From Fuerstiella sp. (GTDB taxonomy: Bacteria; Planctomycetota; Planctomycetia; Planctomycetales; Planctomycetaceae): a stretch of 40,691 bases of DNA. Below are positions 1-8,480 of this stretch, one piece after another. The notes beneath the pieces are model-generated. The model ran no database searches. It worked only from the letters and a program-made list of their open reading frames with translations, and was not told the DNA's origin. The translations under genes were made by a program, and so were the position numbers. Positions within the stretch are counted from its first letter, which is position 1; each line of letters begins with the position of its first letter. The stretch covers positions 1-40,691 of the forward strand of contig JABABI010000039.1 in assembly GCA_014238335.1 (NCBI GenBank). Reading direction: 5' to 3'.

Positions 1-24
1 CCGGAGAGCGGCTGACGGAGAGAA

Positions 25-605
25 GGCTGGATTTCTTGACCCTGCGGGCACAACGATGCGTTGCCGAGGTCGACAGCGTTGCAGGTCGGTGCCAGGAAGT
101 CGTTGGGGACCAGACACAGAACAGTGTGATCCGCATTAAACGCCTGTTGAGACTTGGCCGCGTCGAGGCTGCAATCGCAGAAGCACGTGAGGCGCGTCAG
201 ACAGCCACGAGGACTGTACGATTCTGCTCCGACCAGATTAACGAACTTTGTGAAAGATGCGTACAGTACCTACTGTCTGTGGGAGCAGAAGGTCTCGCAC
301 GGCGTGTCAATCATCACTGTGACGAAACCCAGGGTGACCTGCGAGTGCTGCTTCAGCGGCAGGAGGAAATTCTGTCCGATGCTCTGAACGGATAGTCAGC
401 AATCGGAATTCCGGGCATAGAGTGGGATCGTTAAGTTCTCCATCATCGAATCGGCTCAGGATACTCGTCACCAACCCCGGTCGTGTGTGACGAGTGTCTG
501 CATGGATTCTGGCGGAAAACTCAAACAGGAACTTCGGCAGTCGCAGTCTGACCTGAATCAGACTGCGACTGAACCGTTGTGCCCGCAGGGTCAAGAAATC
601 CAGCC
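25..605. repeat. Perfect 31-bp inverted repeat pair (25-55 / 575-605)
   Basis: Positions 25-55 are the exact reverse complement of 575-605 over 31 bases, and the match stops abruptly on both sides. The core reads ttcttgaccctgcgggcac in the left arm. The arms enclose 519 bp without a clear gene. I see no target-site duplication directly outside the arms. The arrangement fits a small non-autonomous mobile element or two opposed copies of a dispersed genomic repeat. Confidence 0.8.
538..571. repeat. 13-bp perfect hairpin with 8-nt loop
   Basis: cagtcgcagtctg (538-550) is followed by an 8-nt loop and its exact reverse complement cagactgcgactg (559-571). It lies 3 bp inside the right arm of the 31-bp inverted repeat. 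No T-tract follows on either strand, so an intrinsic terminator is not supported. It may be a subterminal palindrome of the element or a structured RNA segment. Confidence 0.75.
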
Positions 606-617
606 CCACACGACTCA

Positions 618-1028
618 TTACGGCTTCAACCAGGGGTCCTGATTGGTCGCCCAGAACCCGCCATACATGGGCCAGTACGTCACCTCAACTGTCGCATCGA
701 CATGAAAGGCAAGGTCCACCCCATGCGGACGCCCATCCACTTTGATCTGGCGATACTCCTTATATCCTTCGTAGACCTCAATATTCTTGTTCTTATCGAT
801 CGTGATTTCCCACTTGTCGGTCACATTGACAGTAATCCGGTCGACCGCGACATCATGATCATCATTACTCTCAAGAAAGATCTTTGCGGCAGGATCACCG
901 AAGGCGTGAAAGTCACTGCCACCCAAAATTCTTCCGTCCTCTTCTTGGGCAGCGGCATACAACTTAAAACTCTTTGCACCAAACAGATCTAATGACGGAC
1001 CGGTGGACCAGGCTTCGCCACTGGACAT
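618..1028 (-). CDS. Hypothetical protein, probably truncated at its 5' end
   Basis: This frame encodes about 136 residues from the ATG at 1028; a GTG at 1049 would add seven. Neither start has a visible ribosome binding site, and an in-frame TAA lies six codons upstream of the GTG. The product is rich in charged and aromatic residues, has alternating beta-strand-like stretches (around DKWEITIDKNKNIEVYEG and HVDATVEVTYWPMYGG), and no signal peptide or membrane segment. I do not recognise a family. A broken IS3-type transposase gene begins on the opposite strand at 1060, so this may be the C-terminal remainder of a longer gene that lost its 5' part there. The even amino-acid composition suggests it once was coding. 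Confidence 0.5.
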   Translation of the reverse strand: MSSGEAWSTGPSLDLFGAKSFKLYAAAQEEDGRILGGSDFHAFGDPAAKIFLESNDDHDVAVDRITVNVTDKWEITIDKNKNIEVYEGYKEYRQIKVDGRPHGVDLAFHVDATVEVTYWPMYGGFWATNQDPWLKP

Positions 1029-1059
1029 ATGAGGTGGTGAGGTTTTCACATACAGCCGC

Positions 1060-1361
1060 GTGGCTTATTTTGGTCCTTTGAAGGGATCGAAAAGGTCACG
1101 TCGAAAATCAAAGCCTGAGGTCAGCGGCAAGCGTCGCCATTATCCGGACGATTTCAAGGAGGACGCAGTGCGGATGCTTCTTGATGGTCATTCCGCTCAG
1201 AGCGTAGCAGACCGTCTGGGGCTTTCGGGACTCAGATCCTGTACCGCTGGAAGAAGCAAATGATGGCGAAGATCGGCCCGGTTGCAAACTCTCTTGATAC
1301 TTGGGTTCAGGAGTTGGAACGCGAACTTCGTCGGGTTGAGCGTGAGAGGGACAATTTTTAA
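1060..1361 (+). pseudogene. Broken IS3-family transposase OrfA
   Basis: The frame from 1060 gives an N-terminal transposase segment with RRHYPDDFKEDAVRMLLDGH and SVADRLGLSG, the helix-turn-helix start of IS3/IS911-type OrfA. At about 1230 the reading frame shifts; the next frame continues the same protein with LYRWKKQM and a leucine/glutamate-rich stretch (ELERELRRVERERDNF), the usual OrfA coiled coil. A TAA at 1359-1361 then stands where a lysine codon is expected, and the frame reads on beyond it as KALAIFGRHE, the typical end of OrfA. So there is at least one frameshift and one nonsense change. No OrfB (DDE catalytic domain) or terminal inverted repeats are recognisable downstream. This is a dead remnant. 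Confidence 0.85.
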
Positions 1362-1752
1362 AAGGCATTAGCCATCTTCGGCCGTCACGAGTACCCGGGG
1401 CGAACTTATGGAGAATTCGGCGAGCAGGAGCAACGAAGACAAGGCAACCGCCCCGTCACTGCCTCTCATCTATCGTTGTATCGCAATGCGAAGAGAGATT
1501 GGAAGGCTTCGCCGAACGGAACGATAGAGATGACAAGGGCTCAACAAGCCTCACGCTGCACTGTCCACCCTGTGGAGCCACTTGGCGAAGCGACGACGAG
1601 TCAACAGCGAGTAATCTTACCCCGATTCTCTCACTTAGATTGGTACTAAGATCGGAGTAAGGTCAACCGGGATCAGGGCACTCGCCGCCGAGACATTCCA
1701 GCAATCGGTCTTTGAAATTTGCATTCGCCATTCTGCGCCCTTGACTGCCGTG
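1362..1752. other. Gene-free stretch after the transposase remnant
   Basis: The first 50-80 bases still read as degraded transposase. Beyond that I see no gene. A small palindrome, cttag-attggta-ctaag, lies near 1635-1651. The segment ends at the 3' end of the minus-strand DUF1501 gene. Confidence 0.4.
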
Positions 1753-3141
1753 TTAACCGAACAACTCTTGTATGGGCTGCCGATCTTCATCGACCAGATA
1801 CCGAGGGCGACCGTTCAGATCGTTGACCTTGGTGTTGTTCACATCGATGCCAATCGTTCTGTACAGCGTGGAGAATACCTCCTGCACGTGAACGGGTCGC
1901 TCAACAGGACGTCCACCTTCTTTGTCCGTCTGACCGATCACCATGCCACCGTGCATGCCACCACCGGCCAGCAGAACGGATTGAGTTTCTGCCCAGTGAT
2001 CGCGACCACCTTTGGCGTTGATCCTGGGCGTGCGACCGAATTCTCCCCACACAACGACAGACGTTGTTTCCAGCAGACCTCGCTCGGCCAGATCCTGCAG
2101 AAACGTCGACAATGCATGGTCGTAGGCCGGCAGATACTTGCGAGACAGGTATTCGATGGTGCCTTCGCGATTTGCATGCCAGTCCCATGCGCCAAAAGCC
2201 ACGGTAACGCAGCGAACTCCGGCTTCCACCAGGCGCCGAGCCATCAGCAGGTGTTGGGGACTTTGCGGAGCACCTCCGAAGCTGGGATCGGTCCCCTGCC
2301 CTGCTCCGTAACGCCGGACAATCGCTGGGTCTTCCTTTTCCAGATCCAGCGCATCCGCCAGTTTGCTGGACGTCAGCAGGCCGAATGCCTGTTTCTGAAA
2401 CGCGTCCAGTCCCGATTGAGTCTCAGCCTGTTGTTGCAGCCGCCCAAGTGACGTTAGCACACTGCGGCGGTTTTGCAGACGGGCAGAATCGATGCCGTTC
2501 AGAACCAGGTTGTTTTTTACGTCTCCTTCAAGAGTGAATGGCACATGAGCGCTGCCGGTATAGCCCGGCCATGAAAGAGTCGACGCCGGATCGTGAACAC
2601 CGCGATTGTTGTACGGCATGTGTCCCATTTTTGGGGCCGCGTCGACGTACGGAATCATGCCATCTCGATTTGGTCCCAGTACGCTGGACACCGTCGAGCC
2701 AAGCGACGGCCAGCCCCCCGCCGGTTCGTTATCGCCAGCTCGACCAGCCGGTCGGCCCGTATAACATTGAAACGATTCGTGGCGGTTCATCAACCCGACC
2801 AGCGAGCGCACGATGGAGAACTTTTCCGCTATCGCTGCCAGTTTCGGCAGCAGCTCACAGAACTGTGTCCCTGGAACGGCCGTGCTGATGGGCTGAAACG
2901 AACCGCGAATCTCCCGCGGTGCACGCGGTTTGGGATCGAAGGTTTCGTGCTGCGTCGGGCCTCCGGGCAGGTAGATCATCACCACAGAATGATCACGTCG
3001 GGCATCCTGATTGAATTTATCTGCCTGCAGCAGGTCGGGCAGACACAGGGCCGAGGCACCCAACGTGCCAGCTCGCAAAAACGAACGGCGTGCAATTCCA
3101 TCGCAGAACCGATTTTGATGAGATCCTGTTATCGTGAGCAT
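1753..3141 (-). CDS. DUF1501 family protein with twin-arginine leader
   Basis: The 462-residue product begins with a twin-arginine leader (ARRSFLRAG, residues 17-25, then a short hydrophobic stretch), so it is probably exported folded by Tat. The body carries the landmarks of DUF1501, a planctomycete-abundant family related to the alkaline phosphatase/sulfatase fold: VMIYLPGGPTQHETFDPKP near the N-terminus, GAWDWHANREG in the middle, and VVVWGEFGRTPRINAKGGRDHW near the C-terminus. Length is normal. The biochemical function of the family is not established; it is usually encoded beside a DUF1549/DUF1553 protein. Here no such partner is adjacent: upstream lies the DUF900 hydrolase (same strand, 181 bp away). 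The ATG at 3141 places the Tat motif correctly. Confidence 0.93.
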   Translation of the reverse strand: MLTITGSHQNRFCDGIARRSFLRAGTLGASALCLPDLLQADKFNQDARRDHSVVMIYLPGGPTQHETFDPKPRAPREIRGSFQPISTAVPGTQFCELLPKLAAIAEKFSIVRSLVGLMNRHESFQCYTGRPAGRAGDNEPAGGWPSLGSTVSSVLGPNRDGMIPYVDAAPKMGHMPYNNRGVHDPASTLSWPGYTGSAHVPFTLEGDVKNNLVLNGIDSARLQNRRSVLTSLGRLQQQAETQSGLDAFQKQAFGLLTSSKLADALDLEKEDPAIVRRYGAGQGTDPSFGGAPQSPQHLLMARRLVEAGVRCVTVAFGAWDWHANREGTIEYLSRKYLPAYDHALSTFLQDLAERGLLETTSVVVWGEFGRTPRINAKGGRDHWAETQSVLLAGGGMHGGMVIGQTDKEGGRPVERPVHVQEVFSTLYRTIGIDVNNTKVNDLNGRPRYLVDEDRQPIQELFG

Positions 3142-3322
3142 CCCGCTGTCCGCCGTTTCGTAGTCGTGACATCTTCGACTGCCCCATTTTAGCAGATGTT
3201 GGCAGCAGAAGTCATTTCAATTGTCCAACAGAGCGGGGTCGGGATTTTTTTTCGGGTGGAGCCTTATCTGTTTTGATCGTTCTGAATCCGAAAAAGGCTT
3301 CCGGCCCTCTCGGGGACCAGCG

Positions 3323-4711
3323 TTACCTCAACGTGTGGAATACCTGCTCTTGGGCAATTGTTCCGAGTGGATTTGTGAGTTGCACGGGTGGACGCAGCAG
3401 GCGAGCGAGCTGAGTCAGTACTGCGGCATTGCTGCCGTAGTACGAGTGTCCCAGCGGGTCGGCGGCACTGACGCCGGAAACACGAACCGTTTGCAGCCCC
3501 ACGGCAGATACCTGGGCTCTGGAGTCACCTGCTCGAAATGCTCCGCCATGCACCTTTCGAGAGGCGTCCAGGGTAAAGTCCGTATCAGATGTATACAAAG
3601 TGATCTCCTCGGCCACGTGACGGATATTGCCTGCCAGTACATCAAACTCCTGAACGTCGATATCGGGGGCAGCCAGAATAAGGTTTGTCAGCGCCGGAGT
3701 CGAAAGCCGATGTTCAGCCCATGTACCCCACAAAGGAAACCGGGTCGTGATTTCCGCAAGTTCATGTGTTTCGGACGTTCGAAATCGGTGAGGCAGTGGA
3801 TTCAATACTCCTGCCCCTGTTCCCGCAGGGTGGTCTGCGCGCTGACGTCGTGTGAATTGTGAAAGTTCTGGTGCGACAGGAGGTGCGACCGGCAGCCCCG
3901 TTGGTCCCAGCGTGGCTGCCAGAGCATTTAACGCTCGCAGCGTCATTCGGTTTCCCATGCTGTGCGTAAGGACATGCAGCCGCACGTCCTTACGCAGCTG
4001 GCTGCGCAGGTTCGCCAGCAGTTCGGCCAGATTCCAGAAGAACCGTTCTGCGCGAACTTCGTCAGTCAGATAGGCATCGTTGCGTCCAGCCGCCCCCCAG
4101 CTGAACGCAACCACGACACCGTGGAACGGCATGTCTTCCGCCATCTGAGCGGCTCGCGCCAGAGCATGGTCTGTTGTAGCGTTGAAGCCGGGGACGAATA
4201 CGAAGACATCTTTCGCCTCCGCATTATCAGTGCATGCACTGAGGGCTTCATAAAACTGCTCATCCGAGCCGTACTGTGGCGCATCTACTGTGACTCTGTT
4301 GCCCGTGTCTGCTTCGACCGGGCACTCGCCGCGAATTCTTACGATTGGCAGCGTGACGTTGGTGAACCCAAAAGTCGTTTCGGGAGCCGCGTCAACAGCA
4401 TCCTGTGCAAGGGTTTTCGGAAGCTGCGTGTTTTGAACGCCCGTGTTGTCGTGGGCCGTTTCAGCCGTCAGGGACCGGTTCGTGACAACCGCGATTTTCC
4501 AGCTTGACTCTCCGTCACTCGTCAGCGAACGCATGGGAGAATGTGAACGCGATGTTTGCGCGTACTTATCGGGAAGGACGATACCTGGCGTTGGATTAGG
4601 GACTTCTACAGACGGGAAAAGCCATGCCTGGCCATACCGGCCTGCCAAGGCCAACATCGCGATTGTTATCGACGTCGCAATACTTTTTCCGTAACGAAAT
4701 ATACCATGCAT
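3323..4711 (-). CDS. DUF900-type alpha/beta hydrolase, membrane-anchored or secreted
   Basis: The chosen ATG at 4711 gives 462 residues beginning with a positively charged N-terminus and a hydrophobic segment (SIATSITIAMLALAG), a signal peptide or anchor. An upstream frame extension to 4843 would bury this segment, so I prefer 4711. The catalytic half has VFVFVPGFNATTDHALARAA (oxyanion region), FSWGAAGR, the nucleophile elbow LTHSMGNR (Ser about 251) and later LAAPDIDVQEFD, which supplies the acid. This order is characteristic of DUF900, an esterase/lipase-like alpha/beta hydrolase group of unknown substrate. The preceding region of about 100 residues is low in recognisable motifs. It may act outside the cytoplasm. 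Confidence 0.88.
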   Translation of the reverse strand: MHGIFRYGKSIATSITIAMLALAGRYGQAWLFPSVEVPNPTPGIVLPDKYAQTSRSHSPMRSLTSDGESSWKIAVVTNRSLTAETAHDNTGVQNTQLPKTLAQDAVDAAPETTFGFTNVTLPIVRIRGECPVEADTGNRVTVDAPQYGSDEQFYEALSACTDNAEAKDVFVFVPGFNATTDHALARAAQMAEDMPFHGVVVAFSWGAAGRNDAYLTDEVRAERFFWNLAELLANLRSQLRKDVRLHVLTHSMGNRMTLRALNALAATLGPTGLPVAPPVAPELSQFTRRQRADHPAGTGAGVLNPLPHRFRTSETHELAEITTRFPLWGTWAEHRLSTPALTNLILAAPDIDVQEFDVLAGNIRHVAEEITLYTSDTDFTLDASRKVHGGAFRAGDSRAQVSAVGLQTVRVSGVSAADPLGHSYYGSNAAVLTQLARLLRPPVQLTNPLGTIAQEQVFHTLR

Positions 4712-4996
4712 TGCCAGACTCCGAATCGAACAGGTCTTTGGGCCCGAATAATGTAACGAGACTGCGAACGATCCAGCGGAGGAATCACCGTGGCGATTAC
4801 AATCCAGGGGGCTCCGCACGAGCCCTGATGCGTTGATCGGCAAAATCTGCGGGTTGACTCACCGTACCAAAATTGAACGCAAACAGCGGAGGCGGCAGGT
4901 TTCAGTGTCACCAGAAGACCGGAGCTCTTCGATGGAGTCCGTATTCCACATTGCTGAATTAGAATTGAACAACGTTTTTCTGAGGCAGAGTTAATC

Positions 4997-6772
4997 ATGC
5001 GAGTCCTGGTTCTGTCATGCGCTATGCTTTTGTGCGTTACGTGTCGCGCGAATTGCAGCGATGCAATTTTGTCCCTGAACTTCGAAACGGAAGCCCTGGA
5101 TACGGGACCCACTGACTGGGAAGAGTTCAATAACCGCGCTATCGCAAACGTGACCGTGACTCAGGGAGGGCCAGGCGATTCCACACGGTGTCTTGTCGGT
5201 CGTCGATCTGAATTTGATCAGCTGGTCGCACTGTCAAAACCTTTCGGTGTGGCGCAGCAGCGAATCGAGGTTGAATTCTCATTTGCATTTTCTGCCGCCA
5301 AAGGGCGTACGTTGCACGTCTGGTCTCATGAGCCAGCAGGAAGTGATGCCAGCCAGTTGAATTTGTGTGTTCAGGGTGGTGTGCTGCAGCAGTTTGATGG
5401 TCACACTCGGACCTGGGAAGTCGTCTCCGGCAAGGTCACGTCATCGGAATTCCCGGATAACCCCGTCTGGCACAGGCTGCGCGCCGTCGTGGACGCGAAT
5501 CGCAATGGTATCGACTTTTGGCTCTCAGAACCTGGTCGTACAGAGCTACCGAAGAAACCAACGGCCGTGGCAGTTGCTTACCGGACCAATCTTTCACTGT
5601 CGGGTATCGGTCTGGTTTCCGGTCGACGAATCGCTTCCGACGCGTGGTACATGATTGATGACCTTGTCGTCCGTGGCGGAACGGATCTTCCGGCCCCCCG
5701 TGATGCTACTGCAGTGCCTCAGCCATTTCGGCTGTGGACCGGGCCGACCATTGCCCGGGATCCCAATGCGATTCCGTTTGTGGCTGGCGTGCGCCACATG
5801 ACCATTCATCGTGCGACGGACGATGGGTACAAATTTCTGCATGGCGCAGCCATTGTGAACCACAACGGAATGTTTTTCGCCAACTGGGCTAATAGTCCGA
5901 CCAATGAGAACGGGCCGCAGGAAACACTTCAGGGACGGCGTTCGATCGACAAATGTAAAACATGGTCTGAGCTGGAAATCATTGGCAGCGGGTTCATGAC
6001 TCAGGAACGCCACAGCCACGGTGTCCTGTTTGAACACGATGAGGAACTTTGGGCCATTTGCGCACGTTTTGGAGTTGGCACAGCCGGACGTCGTTTTCCC
6101 GGACTCGTGGCCGAAGCCTTCGTTTTGAACGAACACGAAGATCTCTGGCAGTCACGAGGCATTGTCATGCATAATTGCTGGCCGTATGACGAACCTGTCC
6201 GAATGAAGAACGGCAGCCTCGTCACAGGCGGACAGGACAAAGATGGTTTCCCGGTGGTTGCTGTCAGCCGTAGAGACAGCGTGATGACGTGGGATACTGT
6301 ATCAATCCCATTTCCTGCACGCCTTGCCCCTTCATTTGCTGAAACAACTGTGCAGATCGGCAACGACAACGTGCTGGCCGTAATTCGAGGCGGTCGAGGT
6401 GTCGCGTGGGTCTCAACCAGCAGAGACTTTGGCAGGACGTGGACACAGGCAGTTGAAAGTAATTTGCCGATGCCTCGTTCCAAAGCCTATCTGGGAAGAT
6501 TGAGTTCAGGAGAACTTTACCTGGTGTCCAATTTCGTCAATCGCGATACGCTGGTGATTTCTGTTGGCGCTCGGGGCACTGGGACACTCAACCGCATGTA
6601 TCGCATTTGTCATGGGAAGTCAGAACCGCCCCGTTTTCCGGGCCATGCCAAAGGCAAGCAGTGGTCTTATCCGTATGGGTACGAACACGACGGGAAGCTG
6701 TACGTTGTTTATTCGATCGGTAAAGAAGACTGCGGTCTGTCGATTCTTCCCGTCAGTTCGCTGCGTGAATAG
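4997..6772 (+). CDS. Secreted sialidase-like beta-propeller protein
   Basis: The 591-residue protein has an N-terminal signal (MRVLVLSCAMLLCVTCRA; the cysteines allow a lipoprotein reading). Residues about 25-230 form a beta-rich domain that resembles a concanavalin-like or family 16-type module (VWHRLRAVVDANRNGIDFW, AWYMIDDLVVRGG). Residues about 265-590 look like a sialidase/BNR propeller: one good Asp-box (S475-R-D-F-G-R-T-W482) and one weaker copy (S316-I-D-K-C-K-T-W323, where Gly is Cys). I cannot assign the arginine triad of true sialidases, so activity on sialic acid is not implied; sulfated or other glycans are possible. It stands alone on the plus strand between two minus-strand genes. 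Confidence 0.85.
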   Translation: MRVLVLSCAMLLCVTCRANCSDAILSLNFETEALDTGPTDWEEFNNRAIANVTVTQGGPGDSTRCLVGRRSEFDQLVALSKPFGVAQQRIEVEFSFAFSAAKGRTLHVWSHEPAGSDASQLNLCVQGGVLQQFDGHTRTWEVVSGKVTSSEFPDNPVWHRLRAVVDANRNGIDFWLSEPGRTELPKKPTAVAVAYRTNLSLSGIGLVSGRRIASDAWYMIDDLVVRGGTDLPAPRDATAVPQPFRLWTGPTIARDPNAIPFVAGVRHMTIHRATDDGYKFLHGAAIVNHNGMFFANWANSPTNENGPQETLQGRRSIDKCKTWSELEIIGSGFMTQERHSHGVLFEHDEELWAICARFGVGTAGRRFPGLVAEAFVLNEHEDLWQSRGIVMHNCWPYDEPVRMKNGSLVTGGQDKDGFPVVAVSRRDSVMTWDTVSIPFPARLAPSFAETTVQIGNDNVLAVIRGGRGVAWVSTSRDFGRTWTQAVESNLPMPRSKAYLGRLSSGELYLVSNFVNRDTLVISVGARGTGTLNRMYRICHGKSEPPRFPGHAKGKQWSYPYGYEHDGKLYVVYSIGKEDCGLSILPVSSLRE

Positions 6773-6820
6773 ACGGCTGCTCTGGTTAGACGGCTGCTCT
6801 GGTTAGACGGCTGCTCTGGT
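6771..6820. repeat. Three tandem copies of a 17-bp unit at a stop codon
   Basis: agacggctgctctggtt occurs at 6771-6787 and 6788-6804, and all but its last base again at 6805-6820. The first copy begins inside the TAG stop (6770-6772) of the sialidase-like gene. In frame +2 every unit brings further stops, so the array does not extend the protein. It lies between convergent genes and probably arose by replication slippage. Confidence 0.9.
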
Positions 6821-6863
6821 CTGCCGGACTCCCGTTTTGCAGTGTCAATCGACGACGACAGTT

Positions 6864-8156
6864 CTAACCAAATAACTCTTCGATCACTCGCCCATTCGGC
6901 ACCAGACTCACCGGTCGATTGGTCTTAGTGTAATACTCTTTGTGATGGTTGATTCCCAGTGCGTGCAGAATGGAAGCGCCGATGTCGTCCGGATGGATGT
7001 CGGTGTCATCTGTCGGACTTTCCCCACCGGCATCTGTCGCACCGATCAATTGACCGGGTTTCACACCGCCACCCGCCAACAGGCTCCAGTTGACTCTTGG
7101 GTAGTGGTCGCGACCCCTGTTCTGGTTGATCTTCGGCGTGCGACCGAATTCACCCATGATGATGACCAGTGTTCGTTCCAGCAGGCCTTTTGCCCGCAAT
7201 GCCGTCAGCGCCCCTGTGATGGCGCTATCCAGTGGTGGAATTAGTCTCTTGTGACCGACAAAGTTGTCCAGATGTGTATCCCAGCCGGTGTTGGTCACTG
7301 TGATGAATTTCACGCCTGATTCAATCAGGCGAACGGACAACAGCATGCTTTGCCCAAAATCATCCGGCTCAAACAAATTCTGGATGCTCTCCGGTTCCCG
7401 ACTGACGTCAAACGCTTCAATCGTTCGCTTGGATGTGATCATGCTGTACGCCTGCTGGCTAAATGTATCCAGAGCTTCCAGTAACTGGCTGTTTTTGTCG
7501 GCTTCCTTAAACGTGCGGTTGAGTTTGCTCAGCAGCAGCTCGCGGCGTGCGACTTTCTCAACCGTCAGCCCTTCCGGTAAGGTAATGCCACGTACGGCAA
7601 ATGGCTGGCCCGGTTTTGGAATAGCATTCGTCTTGAACGGTGCGTAAGCGTCCCCCATGTAGCCGGCTGTCCATTCTGTGTCCGGAATAGCCATGTACGG
7701 CGGCAGGTCGGGATCCCCCGGCTTTTCCCTCGTCACGACCGAGCCCAGCGACGGATATTGCAGAGCTGGTGTGGGACGATTGCCGGTTGAAATGTAGGCC
7801 TGCCCCTGAGGATGGTCGCCTACCGTATGACTGATTCCGCGCAGCAGCGTGAACTGGTCCGCAACCTGTGCAAAATTTGGCATATGTTCGCATGCCAGCA
7901 AGCCGGGCAGACTGGTTTGAATCGGTTTGAATTCGCCCTTCGTTTCGGCGGGTCCGTCCGGCTTCATGTCCAGAGTATCAAGGTGAGCCGGACCACCCCC
8001 GAGATTCACGAACAGCACTGAATCTGCCGTACTATTCGCAGCATCGTTCGCCGATACGGGCTGCAGACCACTGGCCATCGTCAGCCCGCTCAAGCCCAGG
8101 GCGCCGACCTGCAGTGAGTCACGTCGAGTGATGTTATCGCAATAACGTGATGCCAT
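6864..8156 (-). CDS. DUF1501 family protein, partner of the DUF1549/DUF1553 protein
   Basis: The 430-residue product carries a twin-arginine-like N-terminus (ITRRDSLQVGALGLSGL) and the DUF1501 landmarks: SVLFVNLGGGPAHLDTLDMKP near the start, NTGWDTHLDNFVGHK in the middle and LVIIMGEFGRTPKINQNRGRDHYP near the end. Residue spacing matches the other DUF1501 protein of this window (1753-3141), but the two differ enough to be distinct subfamilies. It lies 324 bp downstream of the LRR/DUF1549/DUF1553 gene on the same strand, the classic pairing in planctomycetes, so the two probably work together at the cell surface or periplasm. A hairpin in the gap may separate their transcripts. Confidence 0.93.
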   Translation of the reverse strand: MASRYCDNITRRDSLQVGALGLSGLTMASGLQPVSANDAANSTADSVLFVNLGGGPAHLDTLDMKPDGPAETKGEFKPIQTSLPGLLACEHMPNFAQVADQFTLLRGISHTVGDHPQGQAYISTGNRPTPALQYPSLGSVVTREKPGDPDLPPYMAIPDTEWTAGYMGDAYAPFKTNAIPKPGQPFAVRGITLPEGLTVEKVARRELLLSKLNRTFKEADKNSQLLEALDTFSQQAYSMITSKRTIEAFDVSREPESIQNLFEPDDFGQSMLLSVRLIESGVKFITVTNTGWDTHLDNFVGHKRLIPPLDSAITGALTALRAKGLLERTLVIIMGEFGRTPKINQNRGRDHYPRVNWSLLAGGGVKPGQLIGATDAGGESPTDDTDIHPDDIGASILHALGINHHKEYYTKTNRPVSLVPNGRVIEELFG

Positions 8157-8480
8157 TGAAGATCCTTCCGGAAGACGCCTGTTGTTTTACATAAGTCCAC
8201 AACCTGCGGCGGAGCCGCGAGAACACATAATCACGGGTGACACTCACCGGGAGAAGGAAAAAATGCCAGCCAAAGCCGTGAAACGGCGACAGCGACCATT
8301 GTTCGTTGATAGAGCTTGTTGTCGCCGCTTCACGGCCTTCTGTTTTGTGTTGTTCTTATTCCGTGGCTTGACACCCACGGCTGAGTGCTGCAGTCGCCTT
8401 TACGGCCAACAACACGCTGAATTCGCAACAGATTGTGTGTAAATGACCGCTCAAGTGGCTGGGGCTTTCAGCATGGAGTT
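8157..8480. other. Intergenic stretch with a hairpin, no gene
   Basis: This gap between two same-strand genes contains the hairpin at 8275-8336. A plus-strand frame at 8182-8442 exists but runs through the hairpin, has no family resemblance and I do not consider it a gene. Confidence 0.5.
8275..8336 (-). terminator. Long imperfect hairpin, possible terminator or processing site
   Basis: gccgtgaaacggcgaca (8275-8291) can pair with tgtcgccgcttcacggc (8320-8336): 17 pairs with one mismatch that becomes a G-U wobble in one RNA strand. The loop is 28 nt. No clear U-run follows on the minus strand, so an intrinsic terminator is uncertain; an RNA-stability element between the DUF1549/DUF1553 gene and the DUF1501 gene is an alternative. 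Confidence 0.5.

Larger units (their letters stand above)
1..617. other. Left-edge segment without a convincing gene
   Basis: No recognisable gene was found here. A TTG-started frame at 36-395 (+) would encode 119 residues and a frame at 307-618 (-) 103 residues. They overlap, match no family I know, and each begins inside or next to one arm of an inverted repeat, so both contain the peptide TLRAQR. That shared peptide comes from the repeat and is no sign of homologous proteins. The segment may be part of a small non-autonomous element or decayed DNA. Confidence 0.4.

Noticed and set aside
1359..1361. Programmed frameshift or readthrough in the IS3 transposase
   Set aside because: IS3 elements use a frameshift between OrfA and OrfB, but here the shift is in the middle of OrfA, a nonsense codon follows and OrfB is absent.
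1741..2451. 236-codon plus-strand open frame
   Set aside because: It is antisense to the DUF1501 gene with its conserved motifs and shows no family resemblance.
6771..6820. CRISPR-like repeat
   Set aside because: The 17-bp units are directly adjacent without spacers and there are only three.
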